Of a stretch of DNA of 64,000 bases, positions 20,321 to 28,365 are shown in pieces. Made by a program: the position numbers and the translations under genes. How positions within the stretch are numbered: the first letter of the stretch is position 1; each line of letters starts with the position of its first letter. The stretch is from JALNZU01 sp964463695 (lineage in GTDB: Bacteria > Bacteroidota > Bacteroidia > Bacteroidales > F082): assembly GCA_964463695.1 (NCBI GenBank), contig CAYXCZ010000006.1, positions 1 to 64,000 of the forward strand. The letters run 5' to 3'. Under the pieces are notes generated by a model. That model was given only the letters and a program-made list of their open reading frames with translations. It ran no database searches and was not told the DNA's origin.

Positions 20321-21293
20321 GGCAAAAGTTTTAGGAATAGGGAATGCACTTGTTGACATTCTCACATTTGTGGAAGATGAAAGTATCCTGGAAGCACTCA
20401 AGCTTCCTAAAGGCAGTATGCAGCTGGTAGATGGAACTACAGCTGTCTACATTTCCACGACAACTCAACATCTGAATAAATCTAAGGCATCAGGTGGCTC
20501 TGCTGCTAATACCATTCATGGGTTAGCAAGGCTTGGGATCGAAACAGCTTTCATTGGTCATGTGGGAATGGATGAAACCGGCGATTTTTTTCGTTTGGAT
20601 ATGGAACAAGCCTTTATTAAACCTATTCTTTTTTCAAGTTCTACCCCAACTGGTATTGCAAGCGGAATGATAACCAAAGATGGCGAACGTACCTTTGCAA
20701 CCTATCTGGGAGCAGCAATTGAATTATCAGATGAACACCTGGATGATTCCCATTTTCATGGATACGATTACTTCTATATTGAAGGTTATCTCGTTCAGAA
20801 CGAGAGGCTCCTGATAAAATCATTGGAACTGGCAAAAAAAAGTAAAGCAAAAATCGTCCTTGATTTAGCAAGCTATAATATTGTAGAAGCCAATCGCGAG
20901 CTTCTTGACAGGATACTCACCAACTATGTTGACATTGTTTTTGCCAATGAAGAGGAAGCCAAAGCGTTTACAAAAAGCGAGCCGGAAGAAGCAGTAAAGA
21001 TTCTGGCTGAAAAGTGTGAACTCGCGGTCGTAAAAATTGGTGCTAAAGGCTCTTTGATTCGTAAAGGCACGTATGAAGTAAAAGTAGATGCAATCTCCGC
21101 AACAGTATTCGACACCACCGGAGCCGGTGACTTGTTCGCTGCTGGTTTTCTTTATGGAATAATGAATGGATATGACCTCAAAAAGGCCGGTATGATAGGT
21201 TCAGTTCTTGCTGGCAATGTGGTTGAAGTCGCTGGTCCGAAAATGGATGCTGACCGTTGGAATAGTATTCATCAAAAAATTGCTGCATTATAA
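20319..21293 (+). CDS. PfkB-family carbohydrate kinase, adenosine kinase-like
   Basis: 324 residues, the usual size for the family. It starts GIGNALVDILTFV, has the substrate-binding GGSAANTIHGLARLG motif (PfkB signature 1 region) and the C-terminal DTTGAGDLFAAGFLYG signature 2 with the catalytic Asp and anion hole. It phosphorylates the hydroxymethyl group of a sugar or nucleoside with ATP in the cytoplasm. Within the family the closest pattern I recognise is the adenosine kinase-like group common in Bacteroidota; ribokinase or fructokinase activity cannot be excluded. It is apparently monocistronic, with its promoter element inside a striking dyad that overlaps the start codon. Confidence 0.88.
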   Translation: MAKVLGIGNALVDILTFVEDESILEALKLPKGSMQLVDGTTAVYISTTTQHLNKSKASGGSAANTIHGLARLGIETAFIGHVGMDETGDFFRLDMEQAFIKPILFSSSTPTGIASGMITKDGERTFATYLGAAIELSDEHLDDSHFHGYDYFYIEGYLVQNERLLIKSLELAKKSKAKIVLDLASYNIVEANRELLDRILTNYVDIVFANEEEAKAFTKSEPEEAVKILAEKCELAVVKIGAKGSLIRKGTYEVKVDAISATVFDTTGAGDLFAAGFLYGIMNGYDLKKAGMIGSVLAGNVVEVAGPKMDADRWNSIHQKIAAL

Positions 21294-21614
21294 ATATTTG
21301 CTCACCCCTTCATAATGAAGGTATAAAACATAAAAATCCCGTTTCGTTTTCACAATAAACATCTCGATTTCGACAATAAGTCAGATGCACTTTGACACAT
21401 ATTCTTGTTTCATGTTATATTGTTGATCACTGTTACAGCTCAGTTGATGTTGCAGTGATCGTCTGCTCTGTTTTTTGAAACCTTTGTCAGGCTTGCTTTT
21501 ACCATCTTATTCAGCATCAATTTAAATAAGAAGGCATGTTTTTTTATTCAGCCGAAATGACTAAATTTGCTCCCTTTATTAATGGGCTTAAGTGTTAATT
21601 AAACAGAGATTTAT
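21294..21614. other. Intergenic leader upstream of the EF-G paralogue
   Basis: 321 nt. It contains a perfect 8-bp dyad GATCACTG / CAGTGATC (21425-21432 and 21453-21460) with 20 nt between the arms and a -7 element at 21562-21569. No open frame or known riboswitch was recognised, and there is no clear terminator for the kinase. Confidence 0.5.
21562..21569 (+). promoter_or_regulatory. -7 promoter element of the EF-G paralogue
   Basis: TAAATTTG matches TAnnTTTG. A T-rich stretch (21539-21545) lies at the -33 position without a perfect TTTG. Predicted leader about 39 nt. Confidence 0.5.
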
Positions 21615-23750
21615 ATGAAGATTTTCCAAACAGATGAGATCAGAAATGTAGCCCTGATCGGTGCAGCCAAATCGGGTAAAACGACCTTGGCCGAAAACAT
21701 GCTTTTTGAGGGCAAGGTCATTAATCGCAAAGGATCGGTAGATGATAAAAATACAGTTTCTGATTACCGCCAGATTGAAATGGATCGCCAGATTTCAGTC
21801 AATGCTTCCTTATTACATACCCTTCACGAAGGAAAAAAAATTAATATTCTTGACGCTCCCGGTTTCAGTGATTACACTGGTGACATTCTTTCGTCTGTAA
21901 GTGTAGCCGATACGGCTATTTTTACAGTCAATGGACAGAATGGGGTAGAGGCCACTACTGAAAATGCTTGGCGTCAAGCTGAAAAAACTGCAAAACCTGT
22001 AGTGTTTTTCATCAACCAGCTTGATCATCACAACGCTAATTTTGATGAATCAGTGAAACAGTTAAGGGATTATTTTGGCGACAAGGTAACGCTTACTCAA
22101 TATCCGGTTAGAACGGGAGAAGGTTTTGATAGTATCATTGATTTGATGCTGATGAAAATGCTTAAGTTCAAACAGGGTGGCGGAGCTCCTGAAGTGCTTG
22201 AAATCCCTGCCGGCGAAATGGAAAAGGCTGAAAAATTACACCGTAACCTTATCGAGAATGCCGCTGAAGGTGATGAAGCATTAATGGAAAAATATTTTGA
22301 AACTGACAATCTTGATCTTAATGAAGTGCGTCACGGTATTCAGATGGGAATGATTTCCAGAAGTATATTTCCTGTTTTCTGCGGTGCCTCCAAGCATGGT
22401 ATTGGAGTACTTCGTTTGATGGATTTCATTGTTTTTACCTGTCCGGCACCAAACTGTATGCCTGCACGCAAAACTACCAGCGGAAAAGAATTCCATTGTA
22501 AAAGTTCAGAACCAGCTGCTTTGTTTATTTTTAAATTGGCCAATGAACAACATTTGGGTGAAGTTTCTATGATTAAAGCTTATGGTGGTGAAATTTTTGA
22601 AGGCCAGGATTTAATCAATCCACGTACTGGAAACAAAGAAAGGATTTCACAACTTTTGATTGTAAACGGTAAGACCCGTGAAAAAATTGAACGTATTGTT
22701 GCTGGTGATATAGCTGTTACCATTAAGCTGAAAGACGCACGTGCCAACGACACCCTTATTGATGCTAAGTTTGCCGATGCAGGCTTTGAACCAATCGTTT
22801 ATCCTGAACCAATCTTTACTACAGCTGTAAAAGCCGCTAGTTCAACCGATGATGAAAAGCTTGGAAGCATTCTTCAGGACATGCATCGCAGTGATCCAAC
22901 CTTCAATGCAGGCCTTTCACGTGAATTACGCCAGCTCATCATTCAATGTCAGGGTGAATATCACATGAATACCGTAAAATGGTATCTTGATCATGTGTAT
23001 AAACTCGATGCTGAATTCTATTCTCCTAAAATTGCTTACCGTGAAACCATCACCAAAGCAGCCAAAGCTGATTATCGCCACAAGAAACAGTCAGGTGGTT
23101 CAGGTCAGTTTGGAGAGGTGCATATGATGATTCAACCCTATTTTGAAGGGTATAAAGACCCAACGGATTTCCCTGTTCGTGGGAAAGAAGAACATATTTT
23201 GAGCTGGGGAGGTAAATTGATTTTCAACAACTGTATCGTTGGAGGTTCAATTGATGCACGTTTTATGCCTGCTATCCTCAAAGGTATTATGGAACGTTTG
23301 GAAGAAGGCCCCCTCACAGGTTCATATGCACGCGACATCGTTGTTTATGTTTATGATGGTAAAATGCACCCTGTCGATTCAAATGAAATTTCATTTAAAC
23401 TAGCTGGTCGTCATGCATTTATTGCTGCTTTTAAAAATGCAGGACCAAAAATTATGGAGCCAATTTACGATATGGCTGTTCGTATGCCTGAAGAAATGAT
23501 GGGTTCAGTTATGACTGACCTTCAGGGTCGTCGTGCTGTTATCATGGGTATGGATTCAGATAATAAATATCAGATTATCAGGGCTAAGGTGCCTTTGGCT
23601 GAAATGGATCGTTACAGCACATCGCTTAGCGCTATCACCAGTGGACGTGGCACATTTACTATGAAATATGCCGAATATGCTCAGGTTCCAAGTGATGTTC
23701 AGACAAAGTTGCTGAAAGAATACGAAGAAAAACTCAAAGAGGACGAATAG
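21615..23750 (+). CDS. Elongation factor G paralogue (EF-G2-like) with altered GTPase motifs
   Basis: 711 residues with the full EF-G layout: G domain, domain II, and domains III-V (QSGGSGQFGEV about 494-504 and the C-terminal MGMDSD...VPLAEMDRYSTSL block). The P-loop is GAAKSGKT (16-23). Three GTPase elements differ from canonical EF-G: switch I has DRQISV in place of RGITI; switch II reads DAPGFSDY with Phe84 where the catalytic His of DTPGHVDF belongs; and G4 is NQLD (134-137) instead of NKxD. Bacteroides is known to carry a second EF-G that promotes translocation without GTP hydrolysis and is used under carbon limitation. This gene is a plausible member of that group, by inference. It stands alone, away from rpsL/rpsG/tuf, and shares a bidirectional terminator with the convergent regulator gene. 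Confidence 0.85.
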   Translation: MKIFQTDEIRNVALIGAAKSGKTTLAENMLFEGKVINRKGSVDDKNTVSDYRQIEMDRQISVNASLLHTLHEGKKINILDAPGFSDYTGDILSSVSVADTAIFTVNGQNGVEATTENAWRQAEKTAKPVVFFINQLDHHNANFDESVKQLRDYFGDKVTLTQYPVRTGEGFDSIIDLMLMKMLKFKQGGGAPEVLEIPAGEMEKAEKLHRNLIENAAEGDEALMEKYFETDNLDLNEVRHGIQMGMISRSIFPVFCGASKHGIGVLRLMDFIVFTCPAPNCMPARKTTSGKEFHCKSSEPAALFIFKLANEQHLGEVSMIKAYGGEIFEGQDLINPRTGNKERISQLLIVNGKTREKIERIVAGDIAVTIKLKDARANDTLIDAKFADAGFEPIVYPEPIFTTAVKAASSTDDEKLGSILQDMHRSDPTFNAGLSRELRQLIIQCQGEYHMNTVKWYLDHVYKLDAEFYSPKIAYRETITKAAKADYRHKKQSGGSGQFGEVHMMIQPYFEGYKDPTDFPVRGKEEHILSWGGKLIFNNCIVGGSIDARFMPAILKGIMERLEEGPLTGSYARDIVVYVYDGKMHPVDSNEISFKLAGRHAFIAAFKNAGPKIMEPIYDMAVRMPEEMMGSVMTDLQGRRAVIMGMDSDNKYQIIRAKVPLAEMDRYSTSLSAITSGRGTFTMKYAEYAQVPSDVQTKLLKEYEEKLKEDE

Positions 23751-23771
23751 CATCTTGTTATTTTTCGATAC

Positions 23772-23806
23772 AAAAAAAGCGAGACTTCAATGGTCTCGCT
23801 TTTTTT
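23772..23806. terminator. Bidirectional Rho-independent terminator
   Basis: A 14-bp perfect stem (aaaaaaagcgagac at 23772-23785, its complement at 23793-23806) with a 7-nt loop. The A-run and T-run at its two ends serve both the EF-G-like gene (plus) and the response-regulator operon (minus). Confidence 0.92.
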
Positions 23807-23833
23807 ATGCTTATAATTTGGAGTTAATCTAAA

Positions 23834-24235
23834 TCATATTCTCCTGAAAGGAGTGATGCCATTCGTGTTTAGGTGAAGCCTGAAACGTTCAATCATTTTA
23901 TTGAACAAGTCAATATCAATAGGTTTGAGTAGATAATCGAAAGCGCCGTAGTTTTTTGCGCGTTCTGTATATTTCGCATACGCAGTAATAAAAACAACTT
24001 CAAACTTACGGATTGGAAATCGCTCCAACAGATCAAAACCTGATCCACGAGGCATATCAATATCCAAAAAAACAAGGTCGGGCTCAGTAGATTTGATAAG
24101 ATCCCAGGCCTTATCAATTAAATTAGCTGTGGCTACTACCTCTATGTCATTGCAGAACTCCTTAATTATCAATTCGATGGAAGCTACTGCATCGGGCTCG
24201 TCATCAACAATTGCAACTCTTATTGGCTTATTCAT
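23834..24235 (-). CDS. Receiver-only response regulator of the LytR/AlgR type lacking an output domain
   Basis: 133 residues from ATG 24235, chosen because MNKPIRVAIVDDE is the normal receiver start and it overlaps the kinase stop by 8 nt (ATGAATAA); an upstream in-frame ATG at 24271 is less likely. The sequence has the acidic pocket (VDDE), the phosphoacceptor Asp in LVFLDIDMP, the switch Thr in FITAYA and the conserved Lys in LLKPID. The closest relatives are regulators whose receiver is followed by a LytTR DNA-binding domain. Here the protein ends about 15 residues after the receiver (GITPFRRI) and only 27 nt separate its stop from the terminator, so the LytTR part is absent rather than frameshifted. 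Confidence 0.85.
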   Translation of the reverse strand: MNKPIRVAIVDDEPDAVASIELIIKEFCNDIEVVATANLIDKAWDLIKSTEPDLVFLDIDMPRGSGFDLLERFPIRKFEVVFITAYAKYTERAKNYGAFDYLLKPIDIDLFNKMIERFRLHLNTNGITPFRRI

Positions 24236-27194
24236 TTTTGGTATTATTTTTAGCAAAACCGGGAAAAACAATGATAGCTTTTGTGCCGGCAGGTTTTAAG
24301 CTTGTATCAACTAAATCTTCGTAGAATAGACGTATAGACGTATTTGAACTTTGATTGATCAAAGATATTCTTTTTTGAATGATGCTGACACCTAAAGATT
24401 TTCTTTCGAGTGTTCCAATAAATTTTTCGGCTGCAGCACGACCAATGCCATTATCTTCAACAGCACAATACAGGTCTTTGTTTTTTGTATAAAAGCGGAC
24501 GATTAGATTCCCGTGTTCCGCGCTGTTCATTAACCCATGTTTAATTGCATTTTCAATTAAAGGCTGGATAAAAAAGACTGGAATCAGTGTATTTTTTTGA
24601 TCAATTGACTGATCACAATCAAAAGCGAATGAAAAACGATTTTTGAAACGAGCAGCCTCAACTTCAATGTATAAAGTAAGCGATTCAATTTCATTTAAGA
24701 TACTTATTCGCTCCTGCTGTGAGTTGTTGAGCATCATACGCATCAGGTTCGAAAACTTTGAAAGAAAACGGCTCGAAGCCAATTTGTCATTTTCCAGAAT
24801 ATACTTTTGGACGGTGTTAAGCGCATTAAATAGAAAATGTGGATTCATCTGATTAGCCAATGCATCCTGATGATACTTGTTGATTTCAGCAATAAGTTTC
24901 CTTTTTTTATTCGTTTGTTTGACATAAAGGCGAACAGCAATGAAAGTTAATGATAGAGTTCCGATTGTGATCAACACAAAAAACCACCATTTTTGCCAGT
25001 ATGGCTTTAAAATTGTAAAAGTGAATGTAGCCGGATCTTTACTCCAGCTGCCATTTGTGTTTAGCACTTCAACTTCAAAACGATAGGACCCTGATGGTAA
25101 ATATGGATATTGTGCGCTTGTGAGTTGATTAACAACCCATTCCCCTTCCAGTCCAAGCAAGCGATGCCGATACGTTTGTTTGCCGGTTTTAAGGAAAGAA
25201 ATGCCAAAATATTCAAAACTCAGACTATTGTCATTAAAAGGAATATCGATAGCGTTTCCTACATTGACACTTAAGTTTTTAACCTTAACATCACGAATAT
25301 GTATAGGCATTTGATAATCAGACGTTTTGTGGAGAATATCTTTAATAAAGCTAATGCCATTTTTTGATAATAATATCAATTCGTTTTTGGCAGGAATCAC
25401 TTGAAGAACTTCTTTACTCAGCATTTCCATCCCTCCGATTTGCCGAAGAATGGTAATAGAGTTATTTTCAATCTGTTTTTCAAGGACAGTAAGTCCGTTA
25501 TTTGAACCGATTACCAGGTGCTTGTTGTACTGAGCTATTACTTTGACAGAATTGGAGGGAAGCCCATCTTCCATTGTAAATTGCCTTAAAGTATCGGGAG
25601 TAAGCAGCAACAGGCCATTACCTCGCGTGCCGATCCAAAGCGAATCGCCAATTGCTTTGAGTGCTGTGATTCGTCCTTTTAGCAAGGAATACTTTTCACC
25701 AAAATTAATAAAACCACCATCGTTAAGTTCATACAGACCTCTGGTAGCTCCAACCCAAAGTTTATTATTAATACCTGCCTCAATACTTTCTACACGCTCA
25801 TGAAAAGTACCTTCGTATGAACTGTGATAGGTAGTCATTCCTTTCATGTTTATATTACTTACCCCAACAAAATGTCCAACCCATAAGGTGCTATCCGCAG
25901 GGTTTAGGGTAAGTGACTTGACTGCTGGAAAAGCAGCTTCACTATTATATTTGTATCTGAATTGAAACAGTTGAACCTGTTTGTTTTCGATATATGCTAA
26001 TTTACGGTCAGTGGCCACCCAAACCTTTTTGCGGTAAGGATCTGCGAGTATTTTAACGATAAATTCTCGTGAATCCATAGATAAATCGAAATATTCAACC
26101 GTATCATTTGAAAACATACCAACTTTCCCTGAGACAAAAGCCATCCACAATCGGCCATCCCAGTCAAGACTAATATCATAAATCTGATCATCAGGTAAAT
26201 TGTCTGTTTTGCTAAGTATTGTATGATTCAGGTCGGGGATATAAAAAATACCTTTATTTATGGAAGTTAACCAGATGCCACCTTCGTGATCTTGTAAAAA
26301 GTCAGAAATTGATTCGTCTGGAAAATAATGATTTATAAAGTTTAAATCAGGATCAAGCACATATACGCCTCCCGAAATAGTGAGCACCCAAATATTATTC
26401 TGTTTATCTGTATCAATTCCAACAATATAGCGAGGGCAATCAAACATCCTGGTTATTGCTCCCTGTTCAATTTTCGCAACTTTTTGTTGGTATGAAAGAT
26501 AGTAAGAATCATTACAAGCAACTGCAGAAAGGTTTTTGGGTAAACTTTTATGTATATTCATTGCTTGAATATCAACATGTTGTATTAGTTGATTATGATG
26601 AATCTCAGCGCTATCAAAGGCAAGTTCGCCTGGGCCTGCAAAAACAGCTTTTCCTGTTTGGTCAAAGGAAACTTTAAGAGTCTTTCTCTTCTCTCTTACA
26701 TCTGTAGGAGTTATCAAATTACCCTCAGCATCAATAGTGAAGCAACCGATTCTTTGGAGATAGAAATGAGCTGTTTCATTTTCGTCAACATGAAATGAAT
26801 GAAATACAGCATAATTTGAAGCGCTTTTTTTTCTAATAAAGTCCTCCAATATATTGTTAAAAGGATATGGGTAAACCTTACCATTTAACAAATAACCAAG
26901 TTTTCCATCGTAAGTGTTGAACCATGTTCGGCCCTTTTGATCGTTTCTAAAATAGAAAACAGAGTTTTCAGGTAATCCTTCCTGAACGTCAAGCGTTTTA
27001 AATTGATAGCCGTCGAAACGGGCCAGCCCGTGATCTGTTGAAAACCACAAATAACCTTCACGATCTTGAGTGACGCTATACACCTCAGAAGATGGCAAAC
27101 CAAATCTTCCATCATAAATACGATGGTAGGGAGTCTGAGCCGACAACTGAATGAAACCAATGAAAAGAAAAAGTATAGCTAACGTTTTTTTCAT
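24228..27194 (-). CDS. Propeller sensor histidine kinase, LytS/His_kinase family
   Basis: 988 residues. Signal peptide (about 1-20, ends LSAQ). A long periplasmic two-component-regulator propeller follows (repeats such as GYLWFSTDHGLARFDG, NNIWVLT, GGIWLTS, SLWIGTRGNGL), then a Y_Y_Y domain ending near residue 720, one membrane helix (about 730-752) and a cytoplasmic LytS-like kinase. The phosphorylatable His is in NQMNPHFLFNALN (about residue 785) and the ATPase N box is LIENAIKHGL with DNGIGR. It probably senses a periplasmic ligand such as a glycan and phosphorylates the receiver encoded directly downstream with an 8-nt overlap. A promoter lies about 20 nt upstream. Confidence 0.9.
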   Translation of the reverse strand: MKKTLAILFLFIGFIQLSAQTPYHRIYDGRFGLPSSEVYSVTQDREGYLWFSTDHGLARFDGYQFKTLDVQEGLPENSVFYFRNDQKGRTWFNTYDGKLGYLLNGKVYPYPFNNILEDFIRKKSASNYAVFHSFHVDENETAHFYLQRIGCFTIDAEGNLITPTDVREKRKTLKVSFDQTGKAVFAGPGELAFDSAEIHHNQLIQHVDIQAMNIHKSLPKNLSAVACNDSYYLSYQQKVAKIEQGAITRMFDCPRYIVGIDTDKQNNIWVLTISGGVYVLDPDLNFINHYFPDESISDFLQDHEGGIWLTSINKGIFYIPDLNHTILSKTDNLPDDQIYDISLDWDGRLWMAFVSGKVGMFSNDTVEYFDLSMDSREFIVKILADPYRKKVWVATDRKLAYIENKQVQLFQFRYKYNSEAAFPAVKSLTLNPADSTLWVGHFVGVSNINMKGMTTYHSSYEGTFHERVESIEAGINNKLWVGATRGLYELNDGGFINFGEKYSLLKGRITALKAIGDSLWIGTRGNGLLLLTPDTLRQFTMEDGLPSNSVKVIAQYNKHLVIGSNNGLTVLEKQIENNSITILRQIGGMEMLSKEVLQVIPAKNELILLSKNGISFIKDILHKTSDYQMPIHIRDVKVKNLSVNVGNAIDIPFNDNSLSFEYFGISFLKTGKQTYRHRLLGLEGEWVVNQLTSAQYPYLPSGSYRFEVEVLNTNGSWSKDPATFTFTILKPYWQKWWFFVLITIGTLSLTFIAVRLYVKQTNKKRKLIAEINKYHQDALANQMNPHFLFNALNTVQKYILENDKLASSRFLSKFSNLMRMMLNNSQQERISILNEIESLTLYIEVEAARFKNRFSFAFDCDQSIDQKNTLIPVFFIQPLIENAIKHGLMNSAEHGNLIVRFYTKNKDLYCAVEDNGIGRAAAEKFIGTLERKSLGVSIIQKRISLINQSSNTSIRLFYEDLVDTSLKPAGTKAIIVFPGFAKNNTKNE

Positions 27195-27212
27195 GAGTAC
27201 CTGAAACTATGA

Positions 27213-27243
27213 CAAAGATACATTACCCAGGCAATTTTACCAA
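27213..27243 (-). promoter_or_regulatory. Promoter of the propeller kinase/receiver operon
   Basis: On the minus strand, TATCTTTG (27213-27220) matches TAnnTTTG. A TTGG (27240-27243) lies 19 nt upstream at the -33 position. The leader would be about 12 nt. Confidence 0.55.
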
Positions 27244-27394
27244 CTAATCGCATAAGAGGAATGAAGTCTGATTATATTTTTTTGTCATAACATCATCAAA
27301 CAGAAACAATTTTCTTATCTGGGCGTTTAGAATGTGATAATTGGTATAAATCAATGAACGTAAAGCGATCTTATAGCACTAGAGACTAAAGTTT

Positions 27395-27994
27395 ATGAAA
27401 CACTTTTGGAATGAGCGATTTTCGGCAGAGAATTATATGTATGGGGAGCATCCCAATGTTTTTTACATGGAACAACTTGCTCATTTACAACCTGGTAATC
27501 TGCTTTTACCCGGCGAGGGTGAAGGAAGAAATGCCGTTTGGGCTGCCCGACAAGGATGGAAAGTAACAGCTGTTGACTACAGCGAAGAAGGAAGAAAAAA
27601 GACGAATCTGTTGGCTCAAAAACATAACACAGAGTTGGAAGCATACCTTATCGAAGACCTGAATCATTTTGTGCCGAAGATTTCAGGTTTTGATGCTGTC
27701 GCCCTGGTATTTGTGCATATGATGCCTGATGAGCGAATTAAATTACATGCAAAACTTATCGAATCGTTGCGGCCTGGCGGCATTTTAATACTTGAATCAT
27801 TTTCAAAAAATCAACTAAAATTTAACTCGGGTGGTCCGAAAAATTTAGAAATGCTTTATGATATTGATTCCCTAAAGATTGATTTTGAACAACTTAAAAT
27901 CGAATTTATTAAGGAAGAAGTTGTTTTCCTCGAAGAGGGACACCATCACCTTGGTGAGGCTTCCGTAATTAGGATGATTGCAAGAAAACAGTGA
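27395..27994 (+). CDS. Class I SAM-dependent methyltransferase (TehB/thiopurine-like)
   Basis: 199 residues. It begins FWNERFSAENYMYGEHPNVF, a start typical of small TehB-type methyltransferases. Motif I is LLPGEGEGRNAVWAARQGW, followed by the acidic VTAVDYSEEG that binds the SAM ribose and the post-I LRPGGILILESF strand. The substrate is unknown. The gene stands alone between the kinase (divergent) and the Hpt gene (convergent, 11 nt away). No TAnnTTTG promoter was found close upstream. Confidence 0.85.
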   Translation: MKHFWNERFSAENYMYGEHPNVFYMEQLAHLQPGNLLLPGEGEGRNAVWAARQGWKVTAVDYSEEGRKKTNLLAQKHNTELEAYLIEDLNHFVPKISGFDAVALVFVHMMPDERIKLHAKLIESLRPGGILILESFSKNQLKFNSGGPKNLEMLYDIDSLKIDFEQLKIEFIKEEVVFLEEGHHHLGEASVIRMIARKQ

Positions 27995-28005
27995 GCACTG
28001 TTCTT

Positions 28006-28365
28006 TTACAGCTGATAATCTTCCTTCATTTGATTCATAACCTCTATAAGCCGCTTATTGAGATTACGAACGATTACAAATACCGAATCACAGCTTTCAT
28101 TGTTTTTGTATGATTGCTCGATCTGCTTGATGGGTAAAGCTAAATCATCAATTCCAAAAATATCAAGCGATGGCTTTAGTTTGTGCGCAGCTTTAGAAAC
28201 ATTTTCAAGATCATTCGCAACACAAGCTTCCATCATTTGACCTGAAAGATCATGAGCTGATTTTAAGAAAATGCCAACCATTTCTTTGATTGTTTCCTCG
28301 TTATCGCCGATATAGTCAATCAGTTTACGTAGGTTGTACAAACTATCAGGTTTTGAATCAGTCAT
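28006..28365 (-). CDS. Hpt (histidine phosphotransfer) domain protein
   Basis: 119 residues forming a single helical Hpt domain. The phosphorylatable His is in the AAHKLKPSLDIFG motif, with the usual downstream acidic helix. Such proteins shuttle phosphate between a hybrid kinase and a response regulator. The ATG directly follows the stop of the sigma-54 activator gene on the same strand, so the two are co-expressed and this Hpt probably exchanges phosphate with that activator's receiver. No hybrid kinase is encoded nearby. The protein lacks any membrane or catalytic kinase segment. Confidence 0.88.
   Translation of the reverse strand: MTDSKPDSLYNLRKLIDYIGDNEETIKEMVGIFLKSAHDLSGQMMEACVANDLENVSKAAHKLKPSLDIFGIDDLALPIKQIEQSYKNNESCDSVFVIVRNLNKRLIEVMNQMKEDYQL

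Noticed and set aside
24236..24271. Upstream start (24271) of the receiver protein
   Set aside because: The extra 12 residues are unlike any receiver N terminus and are the kinase's C-terminal codons read in another frame; ATG 24235 gives the standard start with an 8-nt overlap.
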